Positions 6,717-13,942 are shown, numbered from the stretch's first letter. The stretch: 18,505 nt of DNA from Hungateiclostridiaceae bacterium UBA3922 (GCA_002386045.1 DGEQ01000128.1:1-18505); one strand, 5' to 3'. The notes: generated from the letters alone by a model not told the origin. Program-made: numbers and translations.

Positions 6717-8045
6717 TTACAGTTCGGTCACGCTGAAGCCGAAGACTTTTGCAAGCTGCCTCAGTTGCGGCCTGACATCGCCGACTATTATGAGCGAATG
6801 GTGCGAGCAAAGTTCGTCCATGACCCTGTGCCCGTCCTTATAACGGATCAGTGCGCCGTTCCTGCAGTCGGAACCCGGGTACTGCACGTAATCCTCTATC
6901 TCCGCCTCGATGACGCTCAGCTTCTTAAAGCCAGGATAAATCTTTGCCAGCGTCACTTTCCCCTTCGGGAAACGGCAGTCAACCATGACCGCATCATCAT
7001 TGACTATCTCGAGGACCTTCGGGCGCAGCGTCCACTCGGTGCAGAAGCACCTGGGCGCAAGGCCGAAGTAGCCGCAGTGCACGCCAAGGGCGTGGTTGTC
7101 GGGATCATCGATGTCCGGGAACTTGTCGATTTTTTCATGTGCAAGGGCCGCCATGCCCACAAGGAACGGATACAGGTTCGTCATCATTATGGGCTTTTCG
7201 ATGGAGCGGTAGATTATATACGTCGAAAGCAGCGTCAGCGTGTCTCCCTCGCACGCCCAGATGATATTGTCCCGTTCAAAGAGCATGTTCCATGCAAGGC
7301 ACGGCGTCGTGTCGCAGTTGAACGACTCGTTCAGGCAGTTGGCGCCGACTCCCGCGACATCTCCGATCTCGTCGATGACTTCCTTTATGGCTATATATAT
7401 CTTCACGGCGCGCAGGAATGCCGTCCGGCTTACGCCTTCCTGCCTGATGTCCCAGTCGGCGCTCACCTTCAGCGCCTCTTCGTCAGAGATCTGTTTCGCA
7501 CGGTCGCCGACTGCCTTCCAGCTCCGGTATATCAGTTTGCAGCCGAACACTTCCTCCATCGTTTCGGTGCTTTCCTTCTCCCACCAGTAGAAACGCTTGA
7601 ATATGTTGGCCTGCATCCCTTCGCCTGGCGAATCCTGGAACATGAGGAACTTAGCTCCCTGCTTAAGGCTCCGCTTAACGGCGATGGCCCTCAGGATCGT
7701 TTTTGCCATTTCGATGCTGTAGGGTGAAAATACCGTGCAGCCCAGGTCGCGCAGATAAGTGACTATCTCCCAGTCCCACATCTCCACGGTGCCGAACCGT
7801 GACGTAAGCACGACCATCGGCAGGTCATACGCTTTCATTTCTTCATTGTGGCGGAATGCCGCAAAAATCAGCTGCGGAAAAACAATGGCATCCGCTTCGG
7901 GCAGAGGATCTCCCACGCACACTTCGGGAAGGAACTCCGCCACATCCCCGTAATATTCACGGAGGCGCGCCATCTGATCCCTGAACTCCTGCCTTTCGCG
8001 TTCATTCGCTTCGGCGAAATACAATGGAACCAGACGTACTTTCAT
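6717..8045 (-). CDS. L-fucose/L-arabinose isomerase-like protein
   Basis: This 442-residue protein resembles the fucose/arabinose isomerase superfamily (COG2407-like), whose members interconvert aldoses and ketoses with Mn2+. The supporting features are the CEGDT motif near residues 265-269, in the place of the metal-binding Glu/Asp of these enzymes; the preceding CLNESFNCDTTPCLAWN segment, a pattern I recall from FucI-like hypothetical proteins; and the terminal SHHSLIIVGDVRPQLRQLA near residue 415, which resembles the C-terminal His-x-GD element. It is shorter than FucI (about 590) and AraA (about 500). The start has AGGGGG eight bases upstream. It is the last gene of its operon, 34 bases after the Zn dehydrogenase and before a terminator. 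Whether it isomerises a sugar, an acid or an intermediate of this locus is open; it is the least characterised protein here. Confidence 0.75.
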   Translation of the reverse strand: MKVRLVPLYFAEANERERQEFRDQMARLREYYGDVAEFLPEVCVGDPLPEADAIVFPQLIFAAFRHNEEMKAYDLPMVVLTSRFGTVEMWDWEIVTYLRDLGCTVFSPYSIEMAKTILRAIAVKRSLKQGAKFLMFQDSPGEGMQANIFKRFYWWEKESTETMEEVFGCKLIYRSWKAVGDRAKQISDEEALKVSADWDIRQEGVSRTAFLRAVKIYIAIKEVIDEIGDVAGVGANCLNESFNCDTTPCLAWNMLFERDNIIWACEGDTLTLLSTYIIYRSIEKPIMMTNLYPFLVGMAALAHEKIDKFPDIDDPDNHALGVHCGYFGLAPRCFCTEWTLRPKVLEIVNDDAVMVDCRFPKGKVTLAKIYPGFKKLSVIEAEIEDYVQYPGSDCRNGALIRYKDGHRVMDELCSHHSLIIVGDVRPQLRQLAKVFGFSVTEL

Positions 8046-8079
8046 TTTTCATACCCCCTGGTACTTAAATTGATCGGTG

Positions 8080-9117
8080 TCAGAACGTTATTACATGCTT
8101 TATGCCTTTCGCAGCCCGCGCGTTCTCAAAAGCGGTCATGATATCCTTCAGTTCATAGCGGTGGGTTATCATCGCCCTGACATTTAAAAGCCCCTGCGCC
8201 ACAAACTCGAGAGTTTTCCTGAACTGCGCGATGCTGGACCTGGTCGATCCCGTCAGGTACAGTTCCCTGTAATGCACGAGATTGGTGTCGAGGGGGACAG
8301 GCTGCTTGTCTGCCGGGATGCCCCCGAAGAAATTGACCCTTCCGCCGTAATTCATCAGCGGCAGCATCGCCGACTGTACCTGTGGCACCGGGCACGCGGT
8401 AATGGCTATGTCGAGGCCGCGCCCGCGCGTCCATTCTTTCACGAAGCCGGCCAGGTCATCCCCGCTGTATGTCTCTATATATGGCAGTATCTCTTTGCAA
8501 AGGTCCAGCCTTTCCTGGGACAGGTCGTTCATCATCACCGATGCTCCCGCCATATGGAGCAGCATCGCATGGCTGACGCCGATCGGTCCTGCTCCCACCA
8601 CCAGCGCATACTCGCCCGGCTTGACGAAGCACTTCGTAAAGCCGTTGTACGCACAGGAAAGAGGTTCTGTGACCGCCGCTTCCTCGGGTGTCACTCCGTC
8701 AGGCATCAGCATCAGGTTGCCGCGGACCACCGCATCCGCCGGTATCCTGACGTATTCTGCAAAAGCGCCGTCCATGTTGATCCCGAACGCGCGATAATCG
8801 TCGCAAAGGTGGAAATCGCCCGATACGCAGCGGTCGCATATGCCGCAGCCGATGTTGGGCTGCACTGCTACCTTCATACCTTCCCTGTAAAACGGCACAT
8901 TTTTGCCGACCCTGACGATCGTGCCGGCAAATTCATGCCCAAGCGTGAGAGGATGTTCCTCATCAACACCCTTATACCCGTTCTGCCACATCCGGATATC
9001 GGTCCCGCATATCGCAGCTGCATCGGTCTTCAGCAGCAGTTCGCCGTCTCCGATCTCCGGTATTTCAGTTTCTGTCAGCCTTATATCATTGGGGCCGTAC
9101 AGTTTCAAGCTGAGCAC
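8080..9117 (-). CDS. Zinc-dependent medium-chain alcohol/polyol dehydrogenase
   Basis: This 345-residue MDR enzyme is of the sorbitol, galactitol-phosphate and threonine dehydrogenase group and oxidises a secondary alcohol with NAD(P)+. The catalytic zinc ligands are C37 (ICGTD) and H61-E62 (LGHEFAG). The structural zinc cysteines are C91, C94, C97 and C105. The Rossmann motif is VVGAGPIGVSHAML near residue 170. The GTG at 9117 is taken as the start because AAAGGAGGG lies just before it; the in-frame ATG at 9138 lies upstream of that ribosome site and is unlikely. It sits 45 bases after the Gfo/Idh/MocA gene and 34 before the FucI-like gene, so the three are surely cotranscribed. A sugar alcohol, inositol or keto-sugar substrate is likely. 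Confidence 0.92.
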   Translation of the reverse strand: MLSLKLYGPNDIRLTETEIPEIGDGELLLKTDAAAICGTDIRMWQNGYKGVDEEHPLTLGHEFAGTIVRVGKNVPFYREGMKVAVQPNIGCGICDRCVSGDFHLCDDYRAFGINMDGAFAEYVRIPADAVVRGNLMLMPDGVTPEEAAVTEPLSCAYNGFTKCFVKPGEYALVVGAGPIGVSHAMLLHMAGASVMMNDLSQERLDLCKEILPYIETYSGDDLAGFVKEWTRGRGLDIAITACPVPQVQSAMLPLMNYGGRVNFFGGIPADKQPVPLDTNLVHYRELYLTGSTRSSIAQFRKTLEFVAQGLLNVRAMITHRYELKDIMTAFENARAAKGIKHVITF

Positions 9118-9162
9118 CCATGACCCTCCTTTACACATTGCAACTTGTTTTTTTACCGCCGG

Positions 9163-10182
9163 TCAAAGCCTCACGATGCTTTTCGTCAATATGGAACGGT
9201 TCCCCGCTTCGACTATGCTCACTGCCTGTCTTCCATCCCATCCGGTCACCGGCGGTTCGGTATCGTTTATTATCGCTTCAGCAAAAGCAATGTCCTCAGC
9301 CAGGTAAGCATCTGCAAAAAGCGTCATCCAACTGCTTATGAACGGCGTCGAAGTCCCGTGCTCCACGGTGGTGCATTTTATGAAGCTGGCGTCGGACCTG
9401 CCCACGTGCAGGACTCCCTTCGTTCCCACTATCTCCATCCTCGAATCGTATCCGTACTGGACGTAAGCGGCGCCGTCGATCGAGAACTGGACTCCGTTCT
9501 CAAACACGCCGTTCATCAGGACACTGTCGTAATAGTCGGGATATTCGGCTTTTGCTTCCGGGTTCCTGAAGTTGCCTGCCACCGCATACAGTTCCCTTAT
9601 CTCAGATCCGGCAAACCAGCGTATCGAATCGATATCATGGCTGTTTATCTCAGCGAGTATGCCGTTGGACTTTTTCAGGTCATACATCCACGGGCGGGGT
9701 TTACTCGGACCTCGCGTACACGAGTGGATCTGGACCAGGTCCCCTATCACGCCTTCCTCCAGCAGCCTCCTGGCTTCCCTGAAGCTGGCGTCGAAGCGCC
9801 TCATGAAGCCTATCTGCAGTTTCACGCCGTTCTTTTTGCATGCCTCGATCATTTCGTCGCATTCCCGGGTGTTCATTGCCATAGGCTTTTCGCAGAAAAT
9901 ATGTTTTTTCGCATTGGCACAGTCAACAACGATATCCCTGTGCAGGTTGGTCGGTGAAACCACGACTACGGCATCGATGTCCCTGTCATCAAGTATATGC
10001 CTGTAGTCAGTGTACCATTTGTCGATGCCCAGCTCCGCCGCAGCGGCTCCTGCCACATCTTCGACCACGTCCACGACAGCAGCCATACGTGCTCCCGGGA
10101 CCTTGTTCATAAAATTGCGGGCATGGATCATACCGGCACGCCCGCATCCTATCAGGCAAATACCTAAATCACGTCTGCTCAT
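9163..10182 (-). CDS. Gfo/Idh/MocA-family oxidoreductase (inositol-dehydrogenase-like)
   Basis: This is a complete 339-residue NAD(P)-dependent dehydrogenase. The Rossmann motif IGCGRAG is at residues 11-17, the EKP motif with catalytic K99 follows, and a C-terminal substrate domain carries EINSHDID. There E178 and H182 take the place of the Asp...His pair (D172/H176) of Bacillus subtilis inositol dehydrogenase. The Asp-to-Glu change is conservative but may alter substrate choice. The length fits the family. It is the first gene of an operon with a Zn dehydrogenase and a FucI-like gene, and its promoter region carries phased CG repeats. The ribosome site is GGAG about ten bases before the ATG. 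Candidate substrates are inositols, keto-sugars and glycosides. Confidence 0.93.
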   Translation of the reverse strand: MSRRDLGICLIGCGRAGMIHARNFMNKVPGARMAAVVDVVEDVAGAAAAELGIDKWYTDYRHILDDRDIDAVVVVSPTNLHRDIVVDCANAKKHIFCEKPMAMNTRECDEMIEACKKNGVKLQIGFMRRFDASFREARRLLEEGVIGDLVQIHSCTRGPSKPRPWMYDLKKSNGILAEINSHDIDSIRWFAGSEIRELYAVAGNFRNPEAKAEYPDYYDSVLMNGVFENGVQFSIDGAAYVQYGYDSRMEIVGTKGVLHVGRSDASFIKCTTVEHGTSTPFISSWMTLFADAYLAEDIAFAEAIINDTEPPVTGWDGRQAVSIVEAGNRSILTKSIVRL

Positions 10183-10215
10183 TTTCCGTCTGCTCCTACT
10201 AGTCTTTTTGATATT

Positions 10216-10244
10216 ATTATACCCCTTTCGAAAAAAAGATTCAA
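10216..10244 (-). promoter_or_regulatory. Promoter of the dehydrogenase/FucI-like operon
   Basis: On the minus strand TTGAAT (10239-10244) and a perfect TATAAT (10216-10221) are 17 bases apart. The predicted start is near 10209, about 27 bases before the ATG at 10182. The phased CG repeats abut and partly overlap the -35. Confidence 0.8.
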
Positions 10245-10304
10245 TCGTTTTTTATCGAATTTTAGCGTTTATTTTCGTAATTGCCAGGTAATATTTTCGT
10301 ATCG
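10245..10304 (+). promoter_or_regulatory. Candidate DeoR operator: four CG steps at exact 10-bp pitch
   Basis: CG dinucleotides begin at 10246, 10256, 10266 and 10276, each inside an AT-rich decamer with consensus tttatCGttt. The ten-mer TATTTTCGTA then occurs twice, at 10270-10279 and 10292-10301, 22 bp apart. The array lies immediately upstream of the -35 of the 10182 gene. It contains CGTTTATT (10266-10273) and TTATCGAATTTTA (10252-10264), both shared with the 6434 promoter region. A DeoR-family gene is encoded about 0.2 kb away. Confidence 0.6.
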
Positions 10305-10373
10305 GAAAATCATCGGGATGTTGTGCAGCGGAATAGTGATCCTCATCAGCCGGCGGAATGTCTCCCTGTATGA

Positions 10374-10413
10374 AAAATAAAAAACAGTACATGCCGGTAC
10401 GGACACCGGCATG
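10374..10413 (-). terminator. Intrinsic terminator of the kinase-deoR operon
   Basis: A perfect 9-bp stem, CATGCCGGT (10390-10398) with ACCGGCATG (10405-10413), closes a six-base loop. On the minus strand TACTG and then TTTTTTATTTTT follow. It lies about 108 bases downstream of the deoR-type stop and upstream of the next promoter, so it separates the two units. Confidence 0.75.
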
Positions 10414-10520
10414 CACCTTGTCAGGGGGATTTATTCGAATTTTCGTCCACAGACATATCACGGATATATCATGGATGCGTCACGAATGCGATTTCAAAAG
10501 TTTCCATGCTGCACGGCTTA

Positions 10521-11321
10521 TCAGCTGCCCGCTTCGATCCTGGCACAGATCACGTTGACCCCGGTACTGCGCAGGGATTCGACAAAACTGCTGTCGGCAA
10601 ACTCATCGGTTATCATCACGTCCAGGACGGAAACAGGCGCATATGTCACGAATGCGGTACGTCCGATCTTGCTGCTGTCCGCAAGCAATAAAACCTTGTC
10701 CGCCGCGTCTATCATCTGCTTCTTTATGCAGGCCATGTCCATGGTCGGTGTCGTGAGCCCGTTTTTTATGCTGATGCCGTTCACCGCGATAAATGCCTTG
10801 TCAACATGCAGCATCGAGAGCATATCCAGCGCCGACTGGCCCGTGGTGCACCGGAAATTCCGGCGTACCTGTCCGCCTGCAAGCAAAATGTTCACGGAAG
10901 TGTTCTGCTCGAGCCATGACGCGATCTGCAGATCGTTGGTGACAACGGTGAGATTCCTGATATTCGTCAGGAGACGCGCAAGTTCGAAAGTCGTCGTGCC
11001 GGAATCGAGCGCTATGGCATCGCCCTCCTGTATAAACTCCACCGCTGCGCGCGCGATCGCCTTTTTTTCATCTATATACCTGACCTCTTTCTGGAGCGTG
11101 TTCAGTTCATATACCATCTTGGTGGTACTGATCGCTCCGCCGTGCGTGCGCTTGATGATACTGCGGCTTTCCAGGCTCCGAAGATCGTTCCTGATAGTGG
11201 CGGGAGACACGTTGAATCTCGCGCATAGCTCGTTGACAGTGACATTGCCCATTTTCTGGACAAGTTCAGCAATAGTTTGCTGGCGTACCTGGGCCAGCAT
11301 TGCTCCGGTTTGCTTCGCCAT
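10521..11321 (-). CDS. DeoR/GlpR-family transcriptional regulator
   Basis: This 266-residue regulator has the N-terminal DeoR winged helix-turn-helix at about residues 9-63, ending in the family pattern VSPATIRNDLRSLESRSIIKR and THGGA. The C-terminal DeoRC sensor follows, with DSGTTT at 106-111, VVTNDL, LAGGQVRR and GRTAF; this domain normally binds a phosphorylated sugar as effector. The ATG at 11321 is chosen because an AGAGGT ribosome site precedes it and the protein then has the usual short lead-in. A further upstream in-frame ATG at 11402 would add 27 atypical residues. It follows the FGGY kinase by 92 bases, so the kinase product could be its inducer. Phased CG repeats in three nearby promoters are its likely targets. 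An AATAACGAATAA sequence at about 11335-11346 may be a weak local site. Confidence 0.94.
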   Translation of the reverse strand: MAKQTGAMLAQVRQQTIAELVQKMGNVTVNELCARFNVSPATIRNDLRSLESRSIIKRTHGGAISTTKMVYELNTLQKEVRYIDEKKAIARAAVEFIQEGDAIALDSGTTTFELARLLTNIRNLTVVTNDLQIASWLEQNTSVNILLAGGQVRRNFRCTTGQSALDMLSMLHVDKAFIAVNGISIKNGLTTPTMDMACIKKQMIDAADKVLLLADSSKIGRTAFVTYAPVSVLDVMITDEFADSSFVESLRSTGVNVICARIEAGS

Positions 11322-11413
11322 GACCTCTAACCCCTTATTCGTTATTGTCTGGAATAACATCATATGAAATCCACGGGAGCCATGTCCCGTCGGGATCATC
11401 ACAAGTGGTATGC

Positions 11414-12943
11414 TTACGGCCTGGAAGCAGCGTCCGAAGCCACTTCGTCATAAAATGGCGTCAGCTGTCCGATGGCTTTCAGGTATGCATCGGCATAAAA
11501 ACCGTAAACATCATGCCTGTCTGTGTCCGGAGCAAATTCCGCCCGCTTCTTCATCACCCGGCGTATGGGCTGCCTGTAATCAGACAGCAGCCCGACCCCG
11601 CATGCGGCTATCACTGCGCTGCCCAGCAGGGCCGTATCGCCGGTTTCGAATACAGTTACACCGATCCCCAGCACATCAGCCTTGATCTGGTTGAAAAGTG
11701 CCGATTTTGCTCCGCCGCCGATGGTGACCATGCTGCCGAAGCTGTCATCCGGATAGAGGCTGCGCAGGACGGACAGGTAATACCTGTATTCGTAAGCGAT
11801 CGATTCCATGACCGCCCGGTACATATGTCCGCAGGTATGCCTGAAATCAAGCCCCAGCCATGCGCCCTTAAGGTTGGTGTTGACCGGCAGCGCCCTCCCG
11901 GAAAAATGCGGGATGAAAAACAGTCCTTCACTGCCGGGCCCGACAGTCTCCGCTTCTTTCTCCAGTTCATCATAACTTGCGGCAGGTTTTCCGCTCAGCG
12001 TATCACGGAACCAGCGGATACACAGGCCTCCGCCGTTGATGTAAGCCAGCGGCAGGAACAGGCCGTCCACCGGGCTTCGCATCATCGTCAGTGTTTCATG
12101 TTCAGTGTCCGGTACGAAACTGTCGACGACGCTGCACAGCACCGATGCAGTACCGGCGCAGTCCAGTACCTGTCCCCTGTCGAACATCCCCGAACCAAAC
12201 GTACTCGCCGCTGTATCGCCGCAGCCTGCCACCACCTGGATCCCTTCAACCAGGCCGGACAGGGCTGCAAAATCCTTCGTGGTCCTGCCGACCACCTCGA
12301 AAGGCGATACTATCCGCGCCATCTTGCTTTTATCTATCTCAAATGTCTCCAGCAGTTCATCTGACCATCGCTTGTTCGCATTGTCGGCCAGGCATGAAAA
12401 ATGCAGGTGAGTGTAGTCGAAATATGCTTCGTCCGCCTTGAGCCCGGTCATCCTGCCGACGACATATGCCTGCGGCATGACGAACTTCGCGGTTTTTTCA
12501 TATGCTTCCGGGTGCTCGTTCTTCCACCAGAGTATCTTCGGGCCGTGCACGTATGAGGCAGGCCCTCCGCTCAGCCCGATTATGCGCTTTCCCGCCCTGG
12601 AGCGCATCTCTTCCATGTACTTCCCGCACCTGGTGTCGAGCCACGAATCATAATAGGTCGATGCCTCACCGCTTTCATCTATACCCATGATGCCGGCCAT
12701 CTGCCCGTCGACGCCTATGGCCGCGACATCCCTGCCTGCTATGCCCGACTTGTCGATCAGCTCCCTGATGGTGCGGGCGCACGACATGTACAGGTCGTCC
12801 GGTTCCTGCCAGACGGTCCCGGGTTTCGGAGATATCAGCTTCGACTGCTCGAAAGCAGTTGCGATTATTTTCATCTCTCCATCGAACAGTGCGGCTTTTG
12901 TTCCCTGTGTTCCTATATCGATCCCTATGACATATGAACTCAC
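11414..12943 (-). CDS. FGGY-family carbohydrate kinase (xylulokinase-like)
   Basis: This 509-residue ATP-dependent kinase has two actin-like domains. The N-terminal phosphate loop is GIDIGTQGTKAALFD (residues 7-21). AIGVDGQMAG and DSWLDTR follow in the substrate domain, and VAGCGDTAAS with D243 occupies the position of the catalytic Asp of xylulokinases. The C-terminal ATP motif GGGAKSALFNQIKADVLG is present. The length is right for xylulo-, ribulo- or other ketose kinases. The start is GTG with AGGAG eight bases upstream. It would trap the ketose made by the epimerase or isomerase as a phosphate. It lies in an operon with the DeoR-type gene. The specific sugar (xylulose, a hexulose or a less common ketose) cannot be assigned. 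Confidence 0.93.
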   Translation of the reverse strand: MSSYVIGIDIGTQGTKAALFDGEMKIIATAFEQSKLISPKPGTVWQEPDDLYMSCARTIRELIDKSGIAGRDVAAIGVDGQMAGIMGIDESGEASTYYDSWLDTRCGKYMEEMRSRAGKRIIGLSGGPASYVHGPKILWWKNEHPEAYEKTAKFVMPQAYVVGRMTGLKADEAYFDYTHLHFSCLADNANKRWSDELLETFEIDKSKMARIVSPFEVVGRTTKDFAALSGLVEGIQVVAGCGDTAASTFGSGMFDRGQVLDCAGTASVLCSVVDSFVPDTEHETLTMMRSPVDGLFLPLAYINGGGLCIRWFRDTLSGKPAASYDELEKEAETVGPGSEGLFFIPHFSGRALPVNTNLKGAWLGLDFRHTCGHMYRAVMESIAYEYRYYLSVLRSLYPDDSFGSMVTIGGGAKSALFNQIKADVLGIGVTVFETGDTALLGSAVIAACGVGLLSDYRQPIRRVMKKRAEFAPDTDRHDVYGFYADAYLKAIGQLTPFYDEVASDAASRP

Positions 12944-12955
12944 TGCAGTGTCTCC

Positions 12956-12978
12956 TTTTGCGTTTATTGCTGTTTATT
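12956..12978 (-). promoter_or_regulatory. Candidate DeoR operator in the kinase leader
   Basis: GTTTATT is repeated at 12962-12968 and 12972-12978, exactly 10 bp apart. The first copy gives CGTTTATT, the 8-mer shared with the other two operons. The element lies between the -10 and the ribosome site of the kinase gene, just where a repressor would block elongation or initiation. On the minus strand the 13-mer AATAAACGCAAAA differs in one position from the 10261-10273 copy. Confidence 0.5.
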
Positions 12979-12981
12979 ATT

Positions 12982-13010
12982 ATTTTATTTTTCTTTTTCC
13001 ATTATGTCAA
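12982..13010 (-). promoter_or_regulatory. Sigma-A-type promoter of the kinase-deoR operon
   Basis: TTGACA (13005-13010) and TAAAAT (12982-12987) on the minus strand are spaced 17 bases apart. The predicted start is near 12975, inside the candidate operator, and about 30 bases before the GTG start codon. Confidence 0.8.
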
Positions 13011-13038
13011 TAACACATAATACAGGTGTTCAGGAAAG

Positions 13039-13701
13039 TCAGGTCCCGGAAACGCTTTTGCCTCCCTGCGTCCGGTCCCGGTCCAGTATATCCAGCAGAT
13101 CGGCAGGCTTTTTAAGCACATGGTCCGGTTTTATCCTCCCGTCCTCCCTGGCGCCCCAGGACGCCAGCGCAAATTCGACCCCTGCATTCTTTGCGCACAT
13201 GAAGTCGAAATATGTGTCTCCTATGTAAATGACTCCGTCCGGACCGGTACCTGCCATTTCCATTATTTTCAGCACAGGCTCGGCTTCGGGCTTGTGCTTC
13301 TCGGTGTCCTCCGCCGTGACGACGTACCTGAAATACTTCATCAGTTTTCCGAGGGTAGTGTCATTCGCCACTTCTTCCCTGTTCCTCGATGTGACTATGC
13401 CGCACCTGGCACCCCGTTTGTCCAGCTCCCGCAACAGCTCCTCGATGCCGTCAAAAACCGGGACGCCTTCCCTGTAGTACCTGAACAGGCTTTCGAAATA
13501 TCTCCTGCTCGACTTTTCGATATCCTTCGAACCGAGTATCTCCATCGCCTGAAGCGTCGGCACCCCGAAAGCCCTGGCAACTTCTTCGTCGGTGAGGTCC
13601 CTGCCGAGTTCCTCGTACATGCCGTAGCTGTATGACTTTTTTACGACTTCCGCTGTATCGATCATTGTACCGTCGATATCGAATATTATCAGTTCGTACA
13701 T
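13039..13701 (-). CDS. HAD-superfamily phosphatase (Gph/beta-phosphoglucomutase-like)
   Basis: This 220-residue HAD hydrolase has motif I FDIDGTMID with the nucleophile and acid/base D8 and D10, an alpha-helical cap at about residues 15-85, motif II in GIVTSRN, motif III lysine in KHKPEAEP, and motif IV IGDTYFD. It would dephosphorylate a small phosphate ester such as a sugar phosphate or phosphoglycolate, or act as a phosphomutase. The arrangement fits subclass I enzymes. GGGAG lies seven to eight bases before the ATG. It is on the same strand as, and 95 bases upstream of, the kinase gene, which has its own promoter. It may therefore be a housekeeping phosphatase or may relieve sugar-phosphate stress from the catabolic locus. 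Confidence 0.92.
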   Translation of the reverse strand: MYELIIFDIDGTMIDTAEVVKKSYSYGMYEELGRDLTDEEVARAFGVPTLQAMEILGSKDIEKSSRRYFESLFRYYREGVPVFDGIEELLRELDKRGARCGIVTSRNREEVANDTTLGKLMKYFRYVVTAEDTEKHKPEAEPVLKIMEMAGTGPDGVIYIGDTYFDFMCAKNAGVEFALASWGAREDGRIKPDHVLKKPADLLDILDRDRTQGGKSVSGT

Positions 13702-13746
13702 TTTCTTCTCCCTTCTATTATTTATTGTCAGGGCAAATCATATCAT

Positions 13747-13755
13747 ATTATAGCA
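13747..13755 (-). promoter_or_regulatory. Extended -10 promoter of the HAD gene
   Basis: The minus strand shows TGC-TATAAT, a perfect -10 with the extended TGn element. No good -35 lies 17 bases upstream; ATGACA is only 14 away. The predicted start is about 40 bases before the HAD ATG. Confidence 0.45.
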
Positions 13756-13766
13756 TAATATACCCG

Positions 13767-13819
13767 TGTCATCCCGGGACTCCTCGTGCCGTCCCGGCAG
13801 CGCATGTCATCCCGGGACT
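13767..13819. repeat. 15-bp direct repeat flanking a small inverted repeat
   Basis: TGTCATCCCGGGACT occurs identically at 13767-13781 and 13805-13819, 38 bp apart. Each copy contains the palindrome TCCCGGGA. Between them lies TGCCG-TCC-CGGCA (13787-13799). The block is GC-rich in an otherwise AT-rich divergent region between the HAD and larA promoters. It could be a regulator site pair or a fragment of an interspersed repeat. Confidence 0.6.
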
Positions 13820-13828
13820 TCCCGCCGA

Positions 13829-13857
13829 TTGCGCCGCCATGGCGCCTGTGATATATT
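13829..13857 (+). promoter_or_regulatory. Possible larA promoter with palindromic spacer
   Basis: TTGCGC (13829-13834) and TATATT (13852-13857) are 17 bases apart on the plus strand, with a TGA extended -10. The spacer contains the 10-bp palindrome CGCCATGGCG (13835-13844). The larA ATG is about 85 bases downstream. The -35 is weak. Confidence 0.4.
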
Positions 13858-13942
13858 ATTGTCAAAGCATGTGTGCAAAAATCAATAATGAGCAATGCAC
13901 CTATGATTTATGATCGGCAGTCCATAAAAGAAGGAGCACGAA

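Noticed and set aside
6765..7727. Plus-strand open frame of 320 codons
   Set aside because: It is antisense to the FucI-like gene, whose protein shows clear superfamily motifs; the plus-strand product resembles nothing.
9118..9138. ATG start seven codons upstream in the Zn dehydrogenase gene
   Set aside because: The ribosome site AAAGGAGGG lies inside this extension, so translation must begin after it, at the GTG at 9117.
8272..9957. Plus-strand open frames of 283 and 270 codons
   Set aside because: They mirror the Zn dehydrogenase and Gfo/Idh/MocA genes and have no start signals.
10252..10461. Minus-strand 69-codon open frame between deoR and the next operon
   Set aside because: It spans the deoR terminator and the operator region, has no ribosome site and no recognisable similarity.
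11345..12364. Plus-strand open frame of 339 codons
   Set aside because: It is opposite the FGGY kinase, which has all its motifs, a promoter and a ribosome site.
13767..13819. CRISPR array
   Set aside because: There are only two 15-bp repeats and no further spacer-repeat units or cas genes.
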